This document shows positions 57,779-64,000 of a DNA stretch of 64,000 nt, one piece after another; the stretch's first letter is position 1, and the number at the start of each line of letters is the position of its first letter. The position numbers and the translations under genes were made by a program. The notes beneath the pieces were generated by a model. It was not told where the DNA came from. It saw only the letters and a program-made list of their open reading frames with translations, and did not search any database. The stretch comes from DASWIG01 sp965371445 (GTDB lineage Bacteria; Acidobacteriota; Thermoanaerobaculia; Multivoradales; J023). The DNA is taken from assembly GCA_965371445.1 (NCBI GenBank), contig CBDUYN010000027.1, forward strand, positions 1 through 64,000, in the 5' to 3' direction.

Positions 57779-57782
57779 GCGC

Positions 57783-57811
57783 TTGTCTCCCCGGACCGCT
57801 GCCGGTATGAT
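57783..57811 (+). promoter_or_regulatory. Sigma-70-type promoter of the seven-helix protein gene
   Basis: TTGTCT (57783-57788), a 17-bp spacer and TATGAT (57806-57811) begin just after the kinase stop; the leader to the ATG at 57906 would be about 88 nt. Confidence 0.55.
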
Positions 57812-57905
57812 CGCGCCGCACCGGGGACCCACTCGACGAGACGAGATTCCCGCCTCCCAGCCAAGAAGTCCCGACTTCCCCCCTGACTGATCAAGAGGAC
57901 AGGCG

Positions 57906-58637
57906 ATGAGCTCCAACTATGAAACCGTCCACCGGGTGTTGCTGCATGTGCCGATCGTCACCACCTTGTTCGCCGCCTTCTTCGCGACGGCGCTCTTTAC
58001 GCGCTACCGCGAGAAGGGCGGCGGGCCGCATCTCCTGTGGTGGGGGATCGGCATGGTCACCTACGGCATCGGCACCTTCACCGAGGCCTACACGACGCTC
58101 TTCGGCTGGCACCCGGTCGTCTTCCGGTGCTGGTACGTCGCCGGCGCGTTCCTGGGCGGCTATCCCTTGGCCCAGGGATCGATCTACCTGCTGATGAAGC
58201 GGCGCTTCGCCAACGCCTCGGCCTGGATCGTCTGCTCGGTCATCGGCGTCGCCTCGGTCTTGGTGTTCCTCACGCCGCTCGATCCGTCGTTGGCGGAGAC
58301 CTATCGGCTTCACGGCGATCCGATCGTCTGGAGCTGGCTGCGCAAAGTCAGCATCCCACTCAACACCTACGCCCTCATCTTCCTGGCCGGCGGCGCCTTC
58401 GTCTCGGCGCTGCGCTTCAAGAGGATCTCGCAGCTCCGGAACCGTTACCTGGGGAACATCATGATCTGCATCGGCGCCATCCTGCCGGGGATCGGCGGCT
58501 CGATGACGCGCCTCGGTTACGTCGAGGTGCTCTACGTCACCGAGCTCATGGGGCTGCTCTTGATCTTCGCCGGCTACCGCAAGTGCGTGGAGGCTCCCGC
58601 CGTCGTGCTCGCAGGCGCCGTCCCAGTCGAGCCGTAG
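57906..58637 (+). CDS. Seven-helix membrane protein of unknown function
   Basis: This 243-aa protein has about seven hydrophobic helices (for example VTTLFAAFFATALF, LLWWGIGMVTYGIG, AWIVCSVIGVASVLVFLT, TYALIFLAGGAFVSAL and LMGLLLIFAGY). It has short loops and a positively charged segment KRRFANAS. I do not recognise a family. The number of helices and the position after a sensor kinase invite comparison with 7TM receptor or histidine-kinase-associated modules, which is only inference. AGAGGA eight bases upstream supports the start, and it has its own predicted promoter. Confidence 0.65.
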   Translation: MSSNYETVHRVLLHVPIVTTLFAAFFATALFTRYREKGGGPHLLWWGIGMVTYGIGTFTEAYTTLFGWHPVVFRCWYVAGAFLGGYPLAQGSIYLLMKRRFANASAWIVCSVIGVASVLVFLTPLDPSLAETYRLHGDPIVWSWLRKVSIPLNTYALIFLAGGAFVSALRFKRISQLRNRYLGNIMICIGAILPGIGGSMTRLGYVEVLYVTELMGLLLIFAGYRKCVEAPAVVLAGAVPVEP

Positions 58638-58686
58638 GGCGTGTCCATTTTGAAAAAGACTTGACATCCCCAAGCTCCGGCCTTTT

Positions 58687-61107
58687 CTATTGCGGGATTT
58701 CGTCGGTCTTGTCCCAGAGCCGGTAGAGCTCGTCGAGGCGGCGCCGGGCCTCGCGCTCGTAGATCGAGCCGGGACGCACCTCAGAAAGGATCCGGTGGCC
58801 GCGTAGGATCAGGGGATCGGCCTCCTCGTAGCGTCCCTGGGCCATATAGCAGGCGCCGAGGAGGCTTTCCGCTTCGGCGATCGTCCAATCGTCGTCGGGT
58901 TTCTTGCGGCGAAGGACTGGGAGGGCCTGGTCGAGGAGGGCGACGGCCGCGTTGGTCTCGCCGCGCTCCAGGAGCACCGAGGCGAGGTCCTTGCGGGTCA
59001 GGGCCACGTAGTCGTGGTCGTCGTCGAGTCTCTCGCGCCGGATCGAGAGGACTTCGTTGAAGGTCTCCTCGGCCTGCTCCAGGCGTCCCTGGGCCTGCTC
59101 TAGGCGACCCAAGGTGCTGAGGGCCTCGGCCACTTTCGTATGGCGATCTCCGAGCTCGCGGCGACGGATTTCCAGAGCCTCCAGCAGAAGCGGCTCGGCC
59201 TCGTCGAGCTTGTCCTGATGGAGAAGCGCCGTCGCCAGGCTCCGGAGGCTCGTCGCGATGTAGACCTCTTCACCAGCCTTTCGACGCATCTCCAGGGTCG
59301 ACCTGTAGATCTCCACGGCTTCTTCGATCTCACCGCGATTCATCAGGTTCGTCGCCAGGCTGTTCATCGGCCTGGGAAGGTTCTCCTCGTCGCCCAGCCG
59401 GCGACGCATGGCGATGACCTCCCGGTACATCGCCTCCGCCTGATCTGAGTCCCCTGTTCGGGCGTAGGCCACCGCCAGGTCGTTCATCGCCGTGGCAAGC
59501 TCCAGACTGTCGCCGGTGTGGACACTTTGCAGAATCCTGAGCTTCTCGGCGAACAGATCCCGGGCTTCCCCATAATAGGAGAGCTCGTAATGGATCCGGC
59601 CCAACGTCTCGAGCAACGCGGCGCGGACTTTGGGCTCCTCCTCCAGTCCCTCCAAGAGCTTCCGGCGGCCCTGGTCGAGCAGCTCACGGGCCGTGACCTC
59701 CCGACCCGCCGCGACATCTGGCTTCGCGGCATTGAAAAGCTCTTTCAGAAACGCCGAAACCCGCTCCGCACGCTCCTTCTCGCGACGAGTCTCCTGCAAC
59801 TGGTGGAAAACAACGGCCGTGAACGACACCACCACGACGAGAAAAGCCGCCGCCGTCCCCACGGCCCAACGGTTGCGGTGCACGTACTTCCCGGCCCGGT
59901 AGAGGAAGTTGCCCTCGCGCGCCCGCACCGGATGCACGCGCAGATGGCGGCGGACGTCCGCGGCCAGCTCTTCGACCGAGCCGTAACGTCTGGCCGGATC
60001 CTTGGCCAGCGTCTTGGCGACGATCGCGTCGAGGTCCCCGGCGAGGCGACGGCGGAGCTGGCGCGGATCCGTACCCCGAGCCGCAGCGACCTCCGCCGGC
60101 TTGACGAACGCCAGGCGGCCGGGGCCGATCGCCGCCTCCTCCTCGAGGCCGACCACCTCGCTCGCCGGCCGCGGCGTTTCCTGGCAGACGCTCGAGACGA
60201 GGGAGGCGGCGCTCACGTACAGGTACGGAAGCCTTCCGGCCAGGAGCTGATAGAGGAGCACCCCTAGCGAGTAGACGTCGCTCGCGACGGTGATCGGATC
60301 GCCGAGAATTTGCTCGGGGCTTGCGAACCAGAGCGTCATGGGCCGGCCTTCCGTCCATTGGGTCTCCTCGGCGCCGGCAACCCGGAGGGAGGAAAGCTCG
60401 CCGGCGACGTCGCGCTTTATGAGCTTCGCGATGCCGAAGTCGAGGAGCTTCGGCGTCCCGGTGGCGTCGACCAGGATGTTGCCGGGCTTCAGGTCGCGGT
60501 GGATCACGAGGTTGCGGTGCGCGAACTGAAGCGCCTCACAGACCTTCAGGAAAAGCTCCAGACGCTTGCCGACGCAAAGGCGGTGCGCGTCGCAGTAGCG
60601 GTCGATCCGCTCGCCGTCGATCAGCTCCATGGCGAAGTAGGGCACCCCGTGCTCGCTCGTACCGCCGTCGAGCAGCCGGGCGATGTAGGGATGCTCGAGG
60701 CGGGCCAGGATCTGCCGCTCGGCGTGGAAGTGGTCGACCATCGCGACGGTGCCGGTGTGGCTCTGAACGACCTTCAACGCCACCCGCTGCTCGAAGTCGC
60801 TCTCGCGTACCGCCTCGAAGACGTCGCCCATGCCGCCGCTGCCGAGCAAGCGGACCGTCCGGTAGGGACCGATGAGGTAGCCCTCAGGCGCCGAGTCCTC
60901 GTCTTCCGGAAAGAGCCGGAGGACCGGCTCGGTGATGAAGCCGTCGAGCTCGTCCTCGTGGACGAGGAACGTCTCGGCCTCCTGAAAGAGCTCCTCGTCG
61001 CCGCCGCAGGCCGCCTCGAGCGCCCGGCGTCGCTCCTCGCCGGAACGCCCCGCGGGAACGGCGTCGAGGACCTCCTTGATCCTTTGCCAGCGGTCAGCTA
61101 CGGTCAT
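58687..61107 (-). CDS. Ser/Thr protein kinase with TPR sensor domain
   Basis: This 806-aa protein has an N-terminal helical segment, then a Hanks-type kinase with GSGGMGDVFEA, ALKVV, HRDLKPGNI, DFGIAKL and SPEQILGD. One transmembrane helix (AVGTAAAFLVVVVSFTAVVF) leads to about eight TPR units outside. ECF-linked kinases of this layout are abundant in Acidobacteriota. I chose MTVADRWQRI at 61107 with GGGAGGGAAAGAG upstream, because TAGATT at 61139-61144 is too close to the earlier ATG at 61137. It lies 74 bp downstream of the ECF sigma gene on the same strand. Confidence 0.93.
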   Translation of the reverse strand: MTVADRWQRIKEVLDAVPAGRSGEERRRALEAACGGDEELFQEAETFLVHEDELDGFITEPVLRLFPEDEDSAPEGYLIGPYRTVRLLGSGGMGDVFEAVRESDFEQRVALKVVQSHTGTVAMVDHFHAERQILARLEHPYIARLLDGGTSEHGVPYFAMELIDGERIDRYCDAHRLCVGKRLELFLKVCEALQFAHRNLVIHRDLKPGNILVDATGTPKLLDFGIAKLIKRDVAGELSSLRVAGAEETQWTEGRPMTLWFASPEQILGDPITVASDVYSLGVLLYQLLAGRLPYLYVSAASLVSSVCQETPRPASEVVGLEEEAAIGPGRLAFVKPAEVAAARGTDPRQLRRRLAGDLDAIVAKTLAKDPARRYGSVEELAADVRRHLRVHPVRAREGNFLYRAGKYVHRNRWAVGTAAAFLVVVVSFTAVVFHQLQETRREKERAERVSAFLKELFNAAKPDVAAGREVTARELLDQGRRKLLEGLEEEPKVRAALLETLGRIHYELSYYGEARDLFAEKLRILQSVHTGDSLELATAMNDLAVAYARTGDSDQAEAMYREVIAMRRRLGDEENLPRPMNSLATNLMNRGEIEEAVEIYRSTLEMRRKAGEEVYIATSLRSLATALLHQDKLDEAEPLLLEALEIRRRELGDRHTKVAEALSTLGRLEQAQGRLEQAEETFNEVLSIRRERLDDDHDYVALTRKDLASVLLERGETNAAVALLDQALPVLRRKKPDDDWTIAEAESLLGACYMAQGRYEEADPLILRGHRILSEVRPGSIYEREARRRLDELYRLWDKTDEIPQ

Positions 61108-61181
61108 CTCTTTCCCTCCCGCTTCAGTCGTTTCCATCAATCTAGTAGACGCGAATTCCAGCCCAGAATCGGATCATCGGA

Positions 61182-61748
61182 TCACTCTCGGCGTAGCTCT
61201 TTCAAGAGCCACAGCCGGGCCGTGCGCCACTCGCGCTTGACCGTAATCGGCGAGACGTCGAGCGCCTCGGCCGTCTGCTCGATCGTCAGGCCGCAGAAAA
61301 AACGCAGCTCGACGATCCGGCTCTGCCGCGCATCGACCTCGGCGAGGGCCTTCAAGGCGTCGTCGAGGGCGAGGAGGTCGAGGTCCTGGGGGGTCCTGAG
61401 CCCGATCCGGTCGTCGAACGGCAGCGGCGCGATGCCGCCGCCCTTTTTGGCCGCCTTGTGGTAGCGGGCATGGTCGACGAGGACGTGGCGCATGATCTCC
61501 GCCATCGTCGCGAAAAACTGCGTCCGGCTCTCCCACTGCACCGTCCGTCGAGGCGCCAGCCGCAGGTAGAGCTCGTTGACGAGAGCCGTCGGCGAGAGGG
61601 TGTGGCCAGCGCGCTCCCGGGAGAGGTACCACCTCGCCATGCCCCGCAGGTCCTCGATCACCAGCGGCACGAGCTCGTCCAGGGCGCCGGCGTCGCCAGC
61701 GTTCCAGGCGTCGAGCAGCCGGGTCACGTCTCCTTTCTCGGCAGACAT
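61182..61748 (-). CDS. ECF-type RNA polymerase sigma factor (TIGR02999-like)
   Basis: This 188-aa protein has sigma region 2 (ALDELVPLVIEDLRGMARWY, then LSPTALVNELYLRL) and region 4 (LAEVDARQSRIVELRFFCGL, TIEQTAEALDVSPITVKREW). This form is characteristic of the sigma factors that accompany Ser/Thr kinases in Acidobacteriota and Planctomycetota. No anti-sigma gene is adjacent; the downstream kinase probably controls its activity by phosphorylation. TAGAAT (61755-61760, - strand) ends six bases before the ATG, which points to a leaderless transcript. Confidence 0.93.
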   Translation of the reverse strand: MSAEKGDVTRLLDAWNAGDAGALDELVPLVIEDLRGMARWYLSRERAGHTLSPTALVNELYLRLAPRRTVQWESRTQFFATMAEIMRHVLVDHARYHKAAKKGGGIAPLPFDDRIGLRTPQDLDLLALDDALKALAEVDARQSRIVELRFFCGLTIEQTAEALDVSPITVKREWRTARLWLLKELRRE

Positions 61749-61754
61749 GCCGCG

Positions 61755-61760
61755 ATTCTA
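61755..61760 (-). promoter_or_regulatory. Candidate -10 (TAGAAT) of the ECF sigma gene
   Basis: TAGAAT on the - strand is followed by six bases and the ATG at 61748; no ribosome site can fit between. Confidence 0.45.
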
Positions 61761-61837
61761 CCTCTTTCGTGGCACGAGTCCGGTCCCAGCCTCGGCGCAT
61801 ACCCTCACGCCCAGGCCGGCATACCTACTGGCCCTCC

Positions 61838-61866
61838 GGTTAGCCCGACTAACCGAAGGGTTAGCT
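61838..61866. promoter_or_regulatory. Operator-like inverted repeat CGGTTAG-N5-CTAACCG plus a third half-site
   Basis: A perfect seven-base inverted repeat (61838-61844 and 61850-61856, spacer CCCGA) is followed by another GGTTAGC at 61860-61866. It lies in the 313-bp gap between the ECF gene and the secreted repeat protein. Apart from this site and the hairpin at 62029 I see nothing in the gap. Confidence 0.4.
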
Positions 61867-62028
61867 CCGCGGACCCTGGACTCCGCCCAAAACGCCGCAA
61901 AGACGTCGCTTCAGAGCCTCCAAGGCACCGACAGCACCCTGGCACGGTTCCTGCTGTAAGCCACTTTCAGAACCTGAGAAGCCGGCAACTCAGGGCCTTC
62001 ACGAAGAGACCGAGAGACAACGGAAACC

Positions 62029-62048
62029 GCGGGCCGAGGACGGCCCGC
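62029..62048 (+). promoter_or_regulatory. Hairpin abutting the Shine-Dalgarno of the secreted repeat protein
   Basis: GCGGGCCG (62029-62036), loop AGGA, and CGGCCCGC (62041-62048) form a perfect eight-pair stem. It ends immediately before AAAGGAGG (62049-62056), and the ATG is at 62062. Confidence 0.5.
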
Positions 62049-62061
62049 AAAGGAGGCCCTC

Positions 62062-63147
62062 ATGTACAAGCTCGAAACAATCGTCCCCCGTGGGTTGACC
62101 TGGACACTGGGTGTGATCCTGACCGCCGGCACCGTCGGCGCCACCGAGATCGAGAAGCTCTCGTTTCCCTGCCAAGAGCTCGTACCGATCAAGGCCGGCG
62201 AGACCTGGCGCAGCCCGGGAGGCGGCGAGGGTTCTAACGGCTGCTTCGAGGTCGACGTGGCCACCGCGGGACTGCTCCTGATCGAGCTCTCGACACCGCA
62301 TGCCACGGCCGCACCGCCGCGACTCATGGCCGACGGAGCCGACAAGCTCGCACCACCCGGCGAGGACGCTTTCCTCGTCAAGAGCTCCGCGACAAGCTGG
62401 CTCGTGTCGGTCGCGGAAGCGGGAAGCTACCGGCTGAGAGTGGCTGCCGGGGACCCGCGGCTCACCTTGCCGTCCTACAAGCTGCGAACCGCTTTCCTGG
62501 CCCGCGACGAGCACGACTTCAAGGAAAACGAAGGCGAGCTCGAAGACGAGCCCGACCCCATCGTCACCTGCACCGGTACCTTCGCCTTCAAGGAGAACGA
62601 AGGCGAGCTCGAAGACGAGCCCGACCCGATCGTCACCTGTACCGGTACCTTCGCCCTCAAGGAGAACGAAGGCGAGCTCGAAGACGAGCCGGATCCGTTC
62701 ATGGGCGGACCGCTGGGTGAGTCAAGGCAAGGATGGGACGTCTACGACCTGGCATTGGCGTCGATGGAGCTGCGTCAAGCGCTCGCCGAGCTCTGCGTCC
62801 GCGGCGAGGCCGACGATCACGGCGGCAGCACGCTCTGCGCCACCCCGCTCGGGCCGGGAGCCGCCTTGGGTGAGATCCAAAACCCCTGGGGCGACGACGA
62901 GGACGTCTTTCGCTTCGACCTCGCCGGTCCCCGGACGGTCGAGATCTCGACCCGTGGCACGACCGACACCATGGGTGAGCTCTACGACCGCCACGGCAAC
63001 CGGCTGGGCCATGCCGACGGCGGCGGCGAGGACGGCAACTTCCGGATGGTTCGGACCTTGAGCCCCGGCGCCTACTTCGTCCGCGTGGCGGGGGAGCGCT
63101 ACGCGTCGGGTCCGTACGTGCTCACGGTGAGGACGTCGCTGCGGTAA
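62062..63147 (+). CDS. Secreted protein with acidic tandem repeats and PPC-like domain
   Basis: This 361-aa protein has an N-terminal hydrophobic segment (LTWTLGVILTAGTVGAT), probably a signal peptide, then a beta-rich domain (about 30-148). Next come two and a half copies of a 23-residue unit, FKENEGELEDEPDPIVTC followed by TGTFA. From about 260 there is a C-terminal pre-peptidase-type (PPC) beta domain, with DEDVFRFDLAGPRTVEISTR and LSPGAYFVRVAG. PPC domains are often cut from secreted enzymes, but no enzyme domain is present. The role is unknown. AAAGGAGG behind a small hairpin fixes the start. Confidence 0.8.
   Translation: MYKLETIVPRGLTWTLGVILTAGTVGATEIEKLSFPCQELVPIKAGETWRSPGGGEGSNGCFEVDVATAGLLLIELSTPHATAAPPRLMADGADKLAPPGEDAFLVKSSATSWLVSVAEAGSYRLRVAAGDPRLTLPSYKLRTAFLARDEHDFKENEGELEDEPDPIVTCTGTFAFKENEGELEDEPDPIVTCTGTFALKENEGELEDEPDPFMGGPLGESRQGWDVYDLALASMELRQALAELCVRGEADDHGGSTLCATPLGPGAALGEIQNPWGDDEDVFRFDLAGPRTVEISTRGTTDTMGELYDRHGNRLGHADGGGEDGNFRMVRTLSPGAYFVRVAGERYASGPYVLTVRTSLR
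62518..62697 (+). repeat. 69-bp tandem coding repeat (2.6 copies)
   Basis: Units are 62518-62586, 62587-62655 and the partial 62656-62697. The two full units differ at only a few positions, so the duplication is recent. Confidence 0.92.
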
Positions 63148-63161
63148 CAGCATCAATCTTC

Positions 63162-63190
63162 TCAGGGGTCCCCTCCCCGGGGACCCCTGA
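63162..63190. terminator. Strong hairpin between convergent genes
   Basis: TCAGGGGTCCCC (63162-63173), loop TCCCC, and GGGGACCCCTGA (63179-63190) form a perfect 12-pair stem. There is no T-run on either strand. It lies between two convergent genes, so it may stabilise both 3' ends or act as a weak bidirectional terminator. Confidence 0.5.
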
Positions 63191-63201
63191 GAGCAGCCGC
63201 A

Positions 63202-63492
63202 CTACGTCTCATTCTCAAGCCTTGGCCTCCCATTCTTGAATTTCGGAGAGCCCTCAAGCGAGGCGCTATACTCCTCCTCTCCCTGAGGTATCGGCGCTAT
63301 CACCGTCGTTATAAAGTTATTGACGTGGACCGGGCCAGAATTGTCAGGATCACAGGCCGTCGGCGGGAGATCATAGATTTTGATCTTCTTCCCACCGGCG
63401 CCTTCCCACTTCACGGTGTCGCCGACCTTGACTGGAATGATCGGCGGCTGAACGCTGTTACTGCCGGTAACCCGGCCATCATGTTGAGCCAT
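63202..63492 (-). CDS. Small hypothetical beta-rich protein
   Basis: This 96-aa protein starts MAQHDGRVTGSN after AAGGAGAG. PIIPVKVGDTVKWEGAGGKK resembles the opening strands of cupredoxin-like folds, but the copper-ligand Cys/His/Met set is not visible and there is no signal peptide. A single Cys (PTACDPDNSG) occurs in the middle. I cannot assign a function. It lies 31 bp downstream of the TPR gene on the same strand and may share its transcript. Confidence 0.6.
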   Translation of the reverse strand: MAQHDGRVTGSNSVQPPIIPVKVGDTVKWEGAGGKKIKIYDLPPTACDPDNSGPVHVNNFITTVIAPIPQGEEEYSASLEGSPKFKNGRPRLENET

Positions 63493-63543
63493 TCTTCTCT
63501 CCTTGGTTGTCATTCACCTGGTTCGACCCGGGCAGGCACCCCT

Positions 63544-64000
63544 CTAGGGATCATCGAAGTACCTATAGCCCAGGGCTGTCAATTTCTCGACGATGTCGAG
63601 AGCCTCATTCGTACGGCCGAGGTGGTTTAGAACACGAGCCCAAGGCCCAAGAAATCGGGCCTCCGTGGACCTGCGGGCCTTAGGCTCGATGGCATGAAGC
63701 GCCTCGACCCAGGCGCTTCTGGCCCTCGTTCCGTCACCCTGCTCCGAGAGGATCTCTCCTAGCAGGGTAAATCCCAAACTTTTGAGAAGTCGAGCATCGC
63801 GATCGTCGGGATTCGTTTCCAGAATCGTATCCGCGATCCCAAGAATCGACCGAGCTTCTTGCGTGGCGGCTTCAAGGTTGCCGCTCATAAGAAGTGCTCG
63901 GCCAAGAAGACACCGAGCCTTCGCGAGATCCCTCTGCCAACCGACGTCCGAAGGCACGGCAGAGGAAACCGACTTCAGGAGATCTGTTGCCACTTGGAGC
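63544..64000 (-). CDS. C-terminal end of a TPR-repeat protein, cut by window edge
   Basis: The visible 150 or so residues are helical repeats with TPR spacing (LAKARCLLGRALLMSGNLEA, LKSLGFTLLGEILSEQGDGT, FLGPWARVLNHLGRTNEALD). They end in LTALGYRYFDDP, an ending often seen in kinase-TPR or other TPR proteins of Acidobacteriota. The frame is open to the right edge. The GTG near 63993 is probably an internal Val, so the true start lies beyond the window. Confidence 0.7.
   Translation of the reverse strand, partial: LQVATDLLKSVSSAVPSDVGWQRDLAKARCLLGRALLMSGNLEAATQEARSILGIADTILETNPDDRDARLLKSLGFTLLGEILSEQGDGTRARSAWVEALHAIEPKARRSTEARFLGPWARVLNHLGRTNEALDIVEKLTALGYRYFDDP

Noticed and set aside
63162..63190. 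Hairpin considered as a classical Rho-independent terminator
   Set aside because: No T-run follows on either strand, so it is listed only as a possible bidirectional 3'-end structure.

Overview
The window is GC-rich bacterial chromosome with dense, short-spaced genes and ATGA-type overlaps. An ECF sigma factor paired with a kinase-TPR protein, a large Oar-like TonB-dependent receptor with an N-terminal carboxypeptidase-regulatory-like domain, propeller-type sensor kinases and secreted repeat proteins point to Acidobacteriota, perhaps a Thermoanaerobaculia-like lineage. That placement is inference from gene content. I see no rRNA, tRNA, CRISPR array, prophage or complete insertion sequence.

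Layout. 1-1.35 kb: end of a secreted Cys-rich repeat protein with a knottin-like tail. 1.4-5.0 kb (- strand): a 74-aa protein coupled to RecQ, a Trypco1-type protein and an EamA transporter. 5.1-7.1 kb: a secreted coiled-coil protein and a FOXRED1-like oxidoreductase. 7.1-15 kb: a type I restriction-modification locus (hsdM, a DUF433/broken DUF5615 toxin-antitoxin remnant, REP-like elements, hsdS, hsdR), in which HsdR carries an N-terminal HEPN-like extension. 15-17.3 kb: an internally deleted DUF2156 gene and PolX. 17.3-22.2 kb (- strand): a surface and cell-shape block of nucleotide-sugar epimerase/dehydratase, bactofilin-like protein, M23 peptidase and inositol-phosphatase-family enzyme. 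22.2-25.1 kb: pyrR-pyrB plus a dihydroorotase homologue that has lost its metal ligands. 25.2-34.7 kb: a zinc-ribbon/kinase/cyclic-nucleotide-domain protein, enoyl-CoA hydratase, SMC, amino-acid dehydrogenase and dehydratase, and an SGNH hydrolase. 34.7-44.2 kb: DnaE2, a DUF885 protein, a secreted 20-residue-repeat protein, a DUF167 protein and a sensor kinase that has lost its ATPase domain. 44.4-51.1 kb: the TonB receptor, a PilZ protein, a polyprenyl-phosphate sugar transferase and a glycosyltransferase that overlap tail to tail. 51.2-56.1 kb: a beta-propeller protein and a gatE-gatD operon. 56.2-64 kb: an intact sensor kinase, a seven-helix membrane protein, the ECF/kinase pair, a secreted protein with a 69-bp tandem repeat, a small protein and the end of a TPR protein.

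The most striking content is the archaeal-type GatDE amidotransferase in a bacterial context. Next come the probable pseudo-dihydroorotase beside PyrB, the HEPN-like motif on HsdR, and at least three families of small palindromic repeats, some lying inside coding sequence. Several genes have a TAGNNT-type -10 hexamer six to nine bases before the start codon, which suggests frequent leaderless transcription.
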